Of a stretch of DNA of 8,139 nt, positions 1 through 6,265 are shown piece after piece. The stretch is taken from contig CANFGA010000117.1 of NCBI GenBank assembly GCA_947446335.1, positions 1 to 8,139 of the forward strand, given 5' to 3'. Both the position numbers and the translations under genes were made by a program. This DNA comes from Oxalobacteraceae bacterium (GTDB lineage: Bacteria; Pseudomonadota; Gammaproteobacteria; Burkholderiales; Burkholderiaceae_D). A model generated the notes under the pieces. It had not been told where the DNA came from, did not search any database, and worked only from the letters and a program-made list of their open reading frames with translations. How positions within the stretch are numbered: the first letter of the stretch is position 1; each line of letters opens with the position of its first letter.

Positions 1-90
1 CTCGACAAGGTCGAAGCCCAGGTCAAGGTGCTCGAAGGCGACATGCTGAAGCCGCTGGTCGAAGGCGGTGCCGATGAGGCGCAGCAATGA
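1..90 (+). CDS. xseB: Exodeoxyribonuclease VII small subunit, C-terminal end (partial)
   Basis: Frame 1 is open from the window edge to a TGA at 88-90 and gives 29 residues, beginning LDKVEAQVKVLEGDMLKPL and ending in an acidic, Gln-rich tail. This matches the end of XseB, a small helical protein of about 80 residues. XseB binds the XseA catalytic subunit to form exonuclease VII, which degrades single-stranded DNA in the cytoplasm. The call rests partly on context: xseB directly upstream of ispA and dxs is a very common proteobacterial order. The stop overlaps the ispA start in an ATGA, which suggests translational coupling. The 5' end and promoter lie outside the window. With only the tail visible, the identification is good but not certain. 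Confidence 0.82.
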   Translation, partial: LDKVEAQVKVLEGDMLKPLVEGGADEAQQ

Positions 91-971
91 GCTTCGACGC
101 ATGGATGAAAAACGTGCAGGCCGGGGTCGAAGCCGATCTCGATCGCTGGTCGCCGCCGGCTCACTGCTTGCCGCTCAAACTGCACGCGGCGATGCGTTAT
201 GCGCTGCTGGGCGGGGGCAAGCGCGTGCGCCCGCTGCTGGTGCACGCTGCGGGCGCCTTGTTCGGTGCCGAGGCCGAGGCCTTGAGCCGGGCTGCGGTGG
301 CGCTCGAAATGATCCACGTCTATTCGCTGGTGCACGACGACATGCCGTGCATGGACGACGATGCGTTGCGGCGCGGCAAACCGACGGTACATGTCGCCTA
401 CGATGAAGCGACTGCGCTGCTGGTGGGCGATGCGCTGCAGGCGCAGGCGTTCCTGGTGCTGGCCGAAGGCACCACGGTGCCACCCGAGCGCCAACTGGCG
501 ATGCTGCGCCTGCTGGCGCACGCGGCCGGGCCTGGCGGCATGTGCGGTGGACAGGCGATCGATCTCGATAGCGTCGGCTTGACGTTGAGTTTGGCGCAAC
601 TGGAACAGATGCACCGGTTGAAGACGGGCGCCTTGCTGGGTGCAGCGGTGCTGCTGGGCGCTTGGTGCTGCAAAGCGCTGGAAAGCGCCGAGGCGCAGGC
701 GCTCGATGCGTATGCGGGCGCGATCGGCCTGGCGTTTCAGGTAGTCGATGACATGCTCGATGCGACCGCCGATTCGGGCACGCTGGGCAAGACTGCGGGC
801 AAGGACGCGGCGGCCAACAAGCCGACTTACGTATCGATCCTGGGTCTGGAGCAGTCCGGCATATTGGCAGAAAAACTGCGGATCGAGGCCCACCGGGCCC
901 TCGCGCCATTCGGGGAAAATGCTGTACGGTTGCGCGAACTTGCGGACCTGATCGTGCAGCGGAAGGCTTAA
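87..971 (+). CDS. ispA: Farnesyl diphosphate synthase (polyprenyl synthetase family)
   Basis: This 294-residue cytoplasmic enzyme condenses isopentenyl diphosphate with dimethylallyl and then geranyl diphosphate, giving C15 farnesyl diphosphate for undecaprenyl carriers, quinone tails and hemes. The length is normal for bacterial IspA. Visible motifs in order are GGGKRVRP (42-49, diphosphate binding), the first Asp-rich motif DDMPCMD (84-90) followed by RRGKP, GGQAIDL (154-160), the second Asp-rich motif DDMLD (221-225), and the GKTAGKDAAANKPTY stretch (234-248). The fifth residue before the first Asp motif is Tyr79, as in E. coli IspA (YSLxHDD). An aromatic there normally stops elongation at C15, so a longer-chain synthase is less likely. 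The ATG at 87 overlaps the xseB stop, and dxs begins on the base after the TAA. Placing it beside dxs joins an early and a late step of isoprenoid synthesis. Confidence 0.96.
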   Translation: MSFDAWMKNVQAGVEADLDRWSPPAHCLPLKLHAAMRYALLGGGKRVRPLLVHAAGALFGAEAEALSRAAVALEMIHVYSLVHDDMPCMDDDALRRGKPTVHVAYDEATALLVGDALQAQAFLVLAEGTTVPPERQLAMLRLLAHAAGPGGMCGGQAIDLDSVGLTLSLAQLEQMHRLKTGALLGAAVLLGAWCCKALESAEAQALDAYAGAIGLAFQVVDDMLDATADSGTLGKTAGKDAAANKPTYVSILGLEQSGILAEKLRIEAHRALAPFGENAVRLRELADLIVQRKA

Positions 972-2816
972 ATGAAGATGTTAGAAAATATTAATGAACC
1001 GGCCGACGTGCGCAAGATGGCACGTTCGCAACTGACGCCGCTGGCGCATGAATTGCGCAATTACCTGCTTGAATCGGTGTCGCGCACCGGCGGCCATCTG
1101 TCGTCCAATCTGGGCACGGTGGAATTGACGATTGCGCTGCATTACGTGTTCAACACGCCGGTCGACCGGATCGTCTGGGACGTCGGCCATCAGACTTATT
1201 CGCACAAGATATTGACCGGACGGCGCGAACAAATGCACACGCTGCGCCAGGAAGGCGGCATTTCCGGCTTTCCGCGCCGGGTCGAGAGCGAATACGACCA
1301 CTTCGGCACGGCCCATTCGTCGACCTCGATTTCGGCTGCGCTCGGGATGGCGCAGGCGGCCAAGATCAAGGGCGAATCACGCCATTCGATCGCGGTCATC
1401 GGCGACGGTTCGATGACGGCCGGCATGGCGTTCGAAGCACTCAACAATGCCGGCGTACAAGAAGACATCAAGTTGCTGGTGATCTTGAACGACAACGACA
1501 TGTCGATTTCGCCGCCGGTCGGCGCGCTGAACCGTTATCTGGCGCGCCTGATGTCGGGCCAGTTTTACGCCGCCGCCAAGAACGTCGGCAAGTCGGTGTT
1601 GCCCGGCCCGGTGCTGGAACTGGCCAAGCGCTTCGAGGAGCATGCCAAGGGGATGATGGTGCCGGCCACGATGTTCGAGGAGTTCGGCTTCAATTACATC
1701 GGTCCGATCGATGGCCACGACCTCGACTCCCTGATTCCGACGCTGCAAAACCTGAAGCAATTGAAGGGGCCGCAGTTCCTGCACGTGGTCACGAAGAAGG
1801 GCCAGGGCTACAAACTGGCCGAGGCCGAGCCGATTCTTTATCATGGCACCGGGAAATTCGATCCGGCCGAGGGCATCGTGGCGCCGATCAAGGCCGGCAA
1901 GATGACGTACACGGAAGTGTTCGGCAACTGGCTGTGCGACATGGCGGCGCAAGACAAGCGCCTGGTCGGCATCACGCCGGCGATGCGCGAAGGTTCCGGC
2001 ATGGTGCGCTTCGAGCAGCAATTTCCCGAACGCTATTTCGATGTCGGCATCGCCGAGCAGCACGCGGTCACGTTCGCCGCCGGCCTCGCCTGCGAAGGCT
2101 TGAAACCGGTAGTAGCGATCTACTCGACCTTCTTGCAGCGCGCCTACGACCAGTTGATCCACGACGTGGCGCTGCAAAATCTGGACGTCACGTTCGCTCT
2201 GGATCGCGCTGGCCTGGTCGGCGCCGATGGCGCGACCCACGCCGGCAATTATGACATCGCCTATCTGCGCTGTATTCCGAACATGGTGCTGATGGCCGCT
2301 TCGGATGAAAACGAATGCCGCCAGATGCTCTCGACCGGCTATCAATACGACGGCCCTGCCGCAGTGCGCTATCCGCGCGGGTCCGGTCCTGGCGCCGCGA
2401 TCGACAAGGAGTGGATCACTCTGGAGATCGGCAAGGGCCAGATCAAGCGCCAGGGCAAGCGCATCGCGATCCTCGCCTTTGGCACGATGGTGCATCCCAG
2501 CCTGGCGGCAGCCGAGCCATTGGATGCGACGGTCGCCAACATGCGCTTCATCAAGCCGCTCGATGTCGACTTGCTCAAGCAACTCGCTGACCAGCACGAC
2601 TATCTGGTGACGGTGGAAGAGGGTGCCATCATGGGTGGCGCCGGCGCGGCCGTGGCCGAAGCGCTGGCCGCAGCGGGCCTGGTCAAGCCCTTGCTGATGC
2701 TTGGTTTACCCGACAAGTTCATCGACCATGGCGATACCGCGACGCTGCTGAAAAACGTCGGCCTCGATGGCGCCGGGATCCAGGCCTCGATTGAGGCGCG
2801 TTTCGGCGCTGTCTGA
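972..2816 (+). CDS. dxs: 1-deoxy-D-xylulose-5-phosphate synthase
   Basis: The 614-residue thiamine-diphosphate enzyme joins pyruvate and glyceraldehyde 3-phosphate with loss of CO2. This makes DXP, the entry point to the MEP isoprenoid pathway and a precursor of thiamine and pyridoxal phosphate. The length is within the family norm of about 620. It has transketolase-like architecture. The N-terminal TPP domain carries His42 (GGHLSSNLG) and the GDG...N cofactor motif (GDG 144-146, Asn175 in LNDNDMSIS). The central pyrimidine domain has AEQHAVTFAAG with the activating Glu362, Tyr384 and Arg390 in YSTFLQRAYDQ, Asp419 and His423 (GADGATHAG), and RYPRG (466-470, Arg469). A C-terminal domain follows. 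The ATG at 972 has GGAAGG six bases upstream; a second ATG at 978 is in frame but less well spaced. It immediately follows ispA and is almost certainly co-transcribed with it. Confidence 0.98.
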   Translation: MKMLENINEPADVRKMARSQLTPLAHELRNYLLESVSRTGGHLSSNLGTVELTIALHYVFNTPVDRIVWDVGHQTYSHKILTGRREQMHTLRQEGGISGFPRRVESEYDHFGTAHSSTSISAALGMAQAAKIKGESRHSIAVIGDGSMTAGMAFEALNNAGVQEDIKLLVILNDNDMSISPPVGALNRYLARLMSGQFYAAAKNVGKSVLPGPVLELAKRFEEHAKGMMVPATMFEEFGFNYIGPIDGHDLDSLIPTLQNLKQLKGPQFLHVVTKKGQGYKLAEAEPILYHGTGKFDPAEGIVAPIKAGKMTYTEVFGNWLCDMAAQDKRLVGITPAMREGSGMVRFEQQFPERYFDVGIAEQHAVTFAAGLACEGLKPVVAIYSTFLQRAYDQLIHDVALQNLDVTFALDRAGLVGADGATHAGNYDIAYLRCIPNMVLMAASDENECRQMLSTGYQYDGPAAVRYPRGSGPGAAIDKEWITLEIGKGQIKRQGKRIAILAFGTMVHPSLAAAEPLDATVANMRFIKPLDVDLLKQLADQHDYLVTVEEGAIMGGAGAAVAEALAAAGLVKPLLMLGLPDKFIDHGDTATLLKNVGLDGAGIQASIEARFGAV

Positions 2817-2825
2817 CCTGGCCTG

Positions 2826-2847
2826 CTGATCAGCTTTGGCTGATCAG
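2826..2847. terminator. Hairpin at the convergent end of dxs and the adenosyltransferase gene
   Basis: A perfect 9-bp stem (2826-2834 with 2839-2847) closes a TTTG loop 10 bases after the dxs stop and 33 bases beyond the stop of the facing adenosyltransferase gene. Each arm contains CTGATCAG, which is itself a palindrome. The position is right for a terminator or mRNA 3'-end stabiliser of both transcripts. However, neither side has a clear T run: the dxs side continues GCTCTCGTTCTGCTT. A classic intrinsic terminator is therefore not shown. Confidence 0.5.
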
Positions 2848-2879
2848 GCTCTCGTTCTGCTTGCGCAGCCCGGCAGATA

Positions 2880-3440
2880 TCAGGCTGCCGCGCGCTTGCG
2901 CTCGTGTTGCCAAAGGACATCGCTGCCGCCGGCAAAGCGGTTCAGCACGCGCGAGAGCACGAACAGCAGGTCCGACAGGCGGTTGACGTACTGGCGCGGA
3001 TGGTCGTGTATCGTTTCCGCCTTGCCCAGCGTGACGATGCTGCGCTCGGCGCGGCGACAGACGGTGCGGCAGACATGGGCCAGCGAAGCTGCGCGCGAAC
3101 CGGCCGGCAAGATGAATTCGGTCAGCGCCGGCAGATCGGCATTGTATTTTTCGAGCAAGTCGTCGAGCCGGGATACATGCACTTCGGTGATCAACTGGTA
3201 GCCCGGAATGCACAATTCGCCGCCCAGATCGAACAGATCATGCTGAATCGAAATCAATTCTTCGCGCAGCGGGTCCGGCATCGCTTCGCACAGCAGCAAA
3301 CCGATGTGCGAGTTCAGTTCATCGACATCGCCCATCGCGTGCACGCGCACATTGTCCTTGTCGGTGCGGCTGCCGTCGCCCAGGCCAGTGCTGCCATTGT
3401 CCCCGGTGCGGGTCGCTATCTTCGAGAGTCGGTTGCCCAT
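2880..3440 (-). CDS. PduO-type cob(I)yrinic acid a,c-diamide / cob(I)alamin adenosyltransferase
   Basis: This 186-residue protein belongs to the PduO/MMAB family. It transfers the adenosyl group of ATP to Co(I) corrinoid, giving adenosylcobalamin or its precursor in the cytoplasm. Family motifs are the N-terminal ATP-binding segment TRTGDNGSTGLGDGSR (10-25), GDVDELNS (37-44), LPAGSRAASLAHVCR (111-125), RTVCRRAERS (125-134) and the C-terminal YVNRLSDLLFVLSRVLNR (151-168). The length is normal for the single-domain form. The reading frame stays open upstream to 3602, but homology begins at MGNRLSKIATRTGD, and ATG 3440 has AGGA six bases upstream, so that start is chosen. It lies 100 bases after the peroxidase gene on the same strand, behind a likely terminator, and its leader holds inverted repeats. 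No other cobalamin genes are visible, so its role here could be salvage or de novo synthesis. CobA/BtuR is an unrelated fold and is not what is seen. Confidence 0.93.
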   Translation of the reverse strand: MGNRLSKIATRTGDNGSTGLGDGSRTDKDNVRVHAMGDVDELNSHIGLLLCEAMPDPLREELISIQHDLFDLGGELCIPGYQLITEVHVSRLDDLLEKYNADLPALTEFILPAGSRAASLAHVCRTVCRRAERSIVTLGKAETIHDHPRQYVNRLSDLLFVLSRVLNRFAGGSDVLWQHERKRAAA

Positions 3441-3443
3441 GAT

Positions 3444-3511
3444 GTATCCTGATCGCTTGTTGATTGGTGAATGAGTGGTACCGGAGCGGTATCCGAGTCG
3501 GCACAGGATAC
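3444..3511 (-). promoter_or_regulatory. Adenosyltransferase leader with competing inverted repeats over the ribosome binding site
   Basis: Reading the minus strand from 3511 down, the leader has GTATCCTG (3511-3504), GGATAC (3494-3489) and CAGGATAC (3451-3444). The third copy contains the AGGA ribosome binding site. The first can pair perfectly with the second over 6 bp (11-base loop) or with the third over 8 bp, but not both. The second pairing would hide the ribosome binding site. A weak promoter reading (TTGCCG, 17 bases, GATACC at 3494-3489) is also possible; transcripts from it would lack the first copy. The repeats are seen in the sequence; a switching role is inference. Confidence 0.35.
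3479..3491. repeat. Short inverted repeat TACCG-gag-CGGTA in the adenosyltransferase leader
   Basis: Two 5-base arms (3479-3483 and 3487-3491) separated by three bases form a compact dyad inside the 100-base gap upstream of the adenosyltransferase. It overlaps the middle GGATAC copy described for that leader. It could be a dimeric repressor site or a local RNA hairpin. No protein that would bind it can be named from sequence. Confidence 0.4.
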
Positions 3512-3536
3512 GGCAAAAGCGCGCCCCGCGCTTGCC
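3512..3536 (-). terminator. Probable intrinsic terminator after the peroxidase gene
   Basis: On the minus strand, starting 4 bases past the peroxidase stop, a perfect 7-bp stem (AAGCGCG at 3533-3527, loop GGG, CGCGCTT at 3523-3517) is followed by two further Ts, giving four in a row. Outer GGC/GCC bases can extend the stem with a TT bulge. Position, GC-rich stem, tiny loop and U run fit a Rho-independent terminator for the pilT-pilU-peroxidase transcript. The U run is short, so leaky termination into the adenosyltransferase is plausible. Confidence 0.65.
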
Positions 3537-3540
3537 AGCG

Positions 3541-4029
3541 CTATGTGCCCAGCAAGCGTTCGATATCCTTGACCAGTTCGGCTGGCGCGGTTGACGGCGC
3601 ATGACGGATGCAGATGCTGCCGTCCCGGCTGACCAGGAACTTGGTGAAATTCCATTTGATGGCTTCGGTGCCGAGCAGTCCCGGCGCCTGTTTTTTCAGC
3701 AGATCAAACAGCGGGTCGGCAGCGCTGCCATTGACCGCGATCTTGTCGAACAGCGGGAAAGTGACGCCGAAGTTCTTTTCGCAAAATGCACCTATCTGCT
3801 GCGCCGTGGCCGGCTCCTGTGCACCGAACTGGTTGCACGGAAAACCCAGTACCACCAGGCCCCGGTCCTTGAATTGCCGGTGCAGCGCTTCGAGTCCATG
3901 GTATTGCGGCGTGTAGCCGCACTTGCTGGCGGTATTGACGATCAGCAGCACGCAGCCGCGGTATTGGTCCAGATCGATTCTGGCACCGGCCAGACTGGTG
4001 GCCGTGAAGTCAAATGCGGTAGTTTTCAT
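3541..4029 (-). CDS. Glutathione peroxidase family protein (Cys type, BtuE-like)
   Basis: This 162-residue thiol peroxidase reduces hydrogen peroxide and organic or lipid hydroperoxides. Bacterial Cys forms of this family often use thioredoxin rather than glutathione. The catalytic tetrad is visible: peroxidatic Cys37 (NTASKCGYTPQ), Gln71 (FPCNQFGAQEP, 64-73), and Trp126-Asn127 (KWNFTKF). Cys83 (FCEKNFGVTFP) sits where atypical 2-Cys members keep the resolving cysteine. No signal peptide is seen, so it is probably cytoplasmic. The frame is open upstream to 4083, inside pilU, but homology starts at MKTTAFDF, so ATG 4029 is used. No good ribosome binding site precedes that ATG. The pilU stop ends at 4031, one base away, so translation probably depends on coupling to pilU. 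It is related to E. coli btuE, whose name refers to a vitamin B12 locus; the adenosyltransferase lies next downstream here. Non-catalytic Cys26 and Cys140 are additional. Confidence 0.94.
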   Translation of the reverse strand: MKTTAFDFTATSLAGARIDLDQYRGCVLLIVNTASKCGYTPQYHGLEALHRQFKDRGLVVLGFPCNQFGAQEPATAQQIGAFCEKNFGVTFPLFDKIAVNGSAADPLFDLLKKQAPGLLGTEAIKWNFTKFLVSRDGSICIRHAPSTAPAELVKDIERLLGT

Positions 4030-4030
4030 G

Positions 4031-5167
4031 CTACAGAATACCGAGGTGTTGGGTGCCAGCCGACAAATCGCGGTTTTTCGCATCCTTGCCCTGCAGCTTG
4101 ATCGTCAGACGCAAGTCGTTGACCGAGTCGGCATTGCGCAGCGCATCTTCGTAAGTGATCTTGTCGGCTTCGTACAGGTCGAACAGGGCCTGGTCGAAGG
4201 TTTGCATCCCGAGTTCGCGCGATTTTTTCATGATTTCCTTGATGCCGTGCACCTGGCCCTTGAAAATCAGATCCGAAATGAGCGGGGAATTGAGCATGAT
4301 TTCGATCGCGACGCAGCGCCCGGTGCCTTCTTTTCTGGCAATGAGGCGCTGTGAAATCATTCCCTTCAAATTCAGCGACAAATCCATCAGCAGTTGCTGG
4401 CGGCGCTCTTCGGGGAAGAAGTTGATGATCCGGTCGATCGCCTGGTTGGCGCTGTTGGCGTGCAGCGTGGCCAGGCACAGATGGCCTGTTTCGGCGAAGG
4501 CGATCGCGTGATCCATCGTCTCGCGGTCGCGAATTTCGCCGATCTGGATCACGTCGGGCGCCTGACGCAGCGTGTTCTTCAGCGCGATGCCCCAATCCTC
4601 GGTATCGACGCCAATTTCGCGCTGGGTGACGATGCAATTCTTGTGCGGGTGCACGTACTCGACTGGATCTTCGATCGTGATGATGTGGCCGTAACTGTTT
4701 TCATTGCGGTAGCCGACCATCGCGGCCAGCGTCGTCGATTTTCCGGAGCCGGTGGCGCCGACCATGATGACCAGACCGCGCTGGCTCATGACGACTTCCT
4801 GCAAGATCGGCGGCAAGCCCAGATCTTCCAGGCGCGGTATCGCCGTGCTGATGGTGCGCAAGACCATGCCAACGCAACTCATCTGGACGAAGGCGGAAAC
4901 CCGGAAGCGACCCATGTCGCCCGGACTGATCGCAAAATTGGCTTCCTTGGTCAGTTCGAAGGTAGCCGTTTGCTTGTCATTCATGATCGCCCGCGCCAGT
5001 TCCGTGGTGTGGGTTGCCGTCAATACCTGGGTCGAGAGTGGGGTGATTTTTCCGTCGATTTTCATGGCGGGTGGGAAACCGACCGTGATGAACAGGTCCG
5101 AGCCATTCTTGCTGATCATCAGGCGCAGCAGGTCGAACATGAATTTTGATGCCTGGTCCCGTTCCAT
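4031..5167 (-). CDS. pilU: Type IV pilus retraction ATPase PilU
   Basis: This 378-residue member of the PilT/PilU secretion-ATPase family acts at the cytoplasmic base of the type IV pilus. In other species PilU works with PilT, boosting retraction force. It has an N-terminal PAS-like domain (about 1-100) and a RecA-like core: Walker A GATGSGKST (137-145), Asp box TIEDPVEY (164-171), Walker B DVIQIGE (205-211) and His box GHLCLATLHANS (228-239). PilU rather than PilT is supported by MLNSPLISDLIFKG (291-304) in place of the PilT AIRNLIRE motif, and by the longer C-terminal tail (about 345-378). The start at 5167 has AGGA 10 bases upstream. It lies 54 bases after pilT on the same strand, with a short tandem repeat between, and its stop is one base from the peroxidase start. 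Confidence 0.95.
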   Translation of the reverse strand: MERDQASKFMFDLLRLMISKNGSDLFITVGFPPAMKIDGKITPLSTQVLTATHTTELARAIMNDKQTATFELTKEANFAISPGDMGRFRVSAFVQMSCVGMVLRTISTAIPRLEDLGLPPILQEVVMSQRGLVIMVGATGSGKSTTLAAMVGYRNENSYGHIITIEDPVEYVHPHKNCIVTQREIGVDTEDWGIALKNTLRQAPDVIQIGEIRDRETMDHAIAFAETGHLCLATLHANSANQAIDRIINFFPEERRQQLLMDLSLNLKGMISQRLIARKEGTGRCVAIEIMLNSPLISDLIFKGQVHGIKEIMKKSRELGMQTFDQALFDLYEADKITYEDALRNADSVNDLRLTIKLQGKDAKNRDLSAGTQHLGIL

Positions 5168-5187
5168 TGATTCGCTATCCTCGTTGT

Positions 5188-5220
5188 CTTGGTGTGACCT
5201 TGGTGTGATCTCGGTGTTAC
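5188..5220. repeat. Three imperfect 11-base tandem repeats between pilT and pilU
   Basis: Three consecutive 11-base units read CTTGGTGTGAC (5188-5198), CTTGGTGTGAT (5199-5209) and CTCGGTGTTAC (5210-5220) on the + strand. The first two differ at one base; the third has two or three changes. They fill most of the 54-base gap between the pilT stop and the pilU start, just upstream of the pilU ribosome binding site in the direction of transcription. Eleven bases is about one helical turn, so all copies face the same side of the DNA. Replication slippage would also explain them. Confidence 0.8.
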
Positions 5221-5221
5221 T

Positions 5222-6265
5222 TTAGCCTGGAAAGTTGTCCGGCGTTTTCGCGGCCGAACGGGCAGTCGCGGACGATATCACATTGCGCCGCACCAGGTCG
5301 GTCAGCGTCTGATCCAGCGTCTGCATGCCGACATTGCTGCCGGTCTGGATCGCCGAATACATTTGCGCGATCTTCGCTTCCCGGATCAGGTTGCGGATCG
5401 CCGGCGTGGCGACCATGATTTCGTGGGCGGCGACCCGGCCTGCGCCATCCTTGGTCTTGAGCAGCGCCTGGGAAATGACCGCTTGCAGCGATTCGGACAA
5501 CATCGCCCGCACCATTTCCTTTTCATCTGCGGGGAACACGTCGACGATGCGATCGATCGTTTTCGGTGCCGACGAGGTGTGCAGCGTGCCGAACACCAGG
5601 TGACCCGTTTCGGCGGCCGACAGCGCCAGGCGGATAGTCTCCAGATCGCGCATCTCGCCGATCAGGATCACGTCGGGATCTTCGCGCAGCGCCGAGCGCA
5701 GCGCATTGTTGAACGAGAGCGTGTGTGGACCCACTTCGCGCTGGTTGATCAGGCATTTTTTCGATTCGTGGACGAATTCGATCGGGTCTTCGATCGTCAG
5801 TATGTGGCCATATTCGGTTTCATTGTAATGGTTGACCATCGCCGCCAGCGTCGTCGATTTGCCCGAACCGGTCGGCCCTGTGACCAGCACCAGACCGCGC
5901 GGCTTGAGCGACAGGTCGGAAAATATTTGCGGGCAGTTCAGCTCGGCGAGACTGAGGATCTTCGATGGAATGGTGCGCAGCACCGCCGCCGCGCCGCGCT
6001 CCTGGTTGTAGGCATTGACGCGAAAGCGCGCCAGTCCCGGAATGTCGAAAGAAAAATCGCACTCCAGCATTTCCTCGTAAGCCTTGCGCTGGCCATCGTT
6101 CATGATGTCATAGATCATGCTGTGCACATCCTTGTGCTCCAAAGGCGGCAAGTTGATGCGGCGCACATCGCCGTGGACCCGGATCATCGGGGGCAGACCG
6201 GCTGATAGATGCAGGTCCGACGCCTTGTTCTTCACGGAAAAAGCGAGCAATTCTGAGATGTCCAT
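5222..6265 (-). CDS. pilT: Type IV pilus twitching motility ATPase PilT
   Basis: This 347-residue hexameric ATPase drives pilus retraction, and with it twitching motility and DNA uptake in species that show them. It acts on the cytoplasmic face below the PilC platform. The length is normal for PilT. The N-terminal domain includes ASDLHLSAGLPPMIRVHGD (15-33). The core has Walker A GPTGSGKST (130-138), Asp box TIEDPIEF (157-164), Walker B DVILIGE (198-204, Glu204) and His box GHLVFGTLHTSSA (221-233). The diagnostic PilT motif AIRNLIRE (289-296) is followed by AQMYSAIQTG, and the protein ends in NFPG. ATG 6265 has only a weak GGA six bases upstream. pilU follows in the same direction, and yggS lies divergently upstream across 112 bases. 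Other pilus assembly genes are not in the window, as is usual for a separate pilT-pilU locus. Confidence 0.97.
   Translation of the reverse strand: MDISELLAFSVKNKASDLHLSAGLPPMIRVHGDVRRINLPPLEHKDVHSMIYDIMNDGQRKAYEEMLECDFSFDIPGLARFRVNAYNQERGAAAVLRTIPSKILSLAELNCPQIFSDLSLKPRGLVLVTGPTGSGKSTTLAAMVNHYNETEYGHILTIEDPIEFVHESKKCLINQREVGPHTLSFNNALRSALREDPDVILIGEMRDLETIRLALSAAETGHLVFGTLHTSSAPKTIDRIVDVFPADEKEMVRAMLSESLQAVISQALLKTKDGAGRVAAHEIMVATPAIRNLIREAKIAQMYSAIQTGSNVGMQTLDQTLTDLVRRNVISSATARSAAKTPDNFPG

Noticed and set aside
175..909. Minus-strand open frame of 244 codons inside ispA
   Set aside because: The product is Pro/Arg/Ala-rich with no motif, and it lies opposite a complete ispA.
1377..2597. Long minus-strand open frame of 406 codons inside dxs
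   Set aside because: It is fully antisense to a strongly motif-supported dxs. Its product is rich in Arg, His, Gln and Ala as expected from the complement of GC-biased codons, and no domain is recognisable.
2871..2890. CGGCAG / CTGCCG hairpin across the adenosyltransferase stop codon
   Set aside because: It is a 6-bp stem with an 8-base loop partly within coding sequence and without a T run, so it is not distinguishable from chance in GC-rich DNA.
3440..3540. Cobalamin riboswitch upstream of the adenosyltransferase
   Set aside because: The 100-base gap is too short for the usual aptamer of roughly 200 bases, and I see no B12-box-like conserved segment.
3441..3602. Upstream extension of the adenosyltransferase frame into the peroxidase gene
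   Set aside because: The added 54 residues run through the terminator and peroxidase coding sequence and are unlike the family. The 3440 start has a good ribosome binding site.
5363..6205. Plus-strand open frame of 280 codons antisense to pilT, and a similar 251-codon frame at 4394-5149 antisense to pilU
   Set aside because: Both mirror conserved ATPase genes. Their repetitive Arg/Asp/Gln/His composition is that of shadow frames, and the two resemble each other only because pilT and pilU are paralogues.
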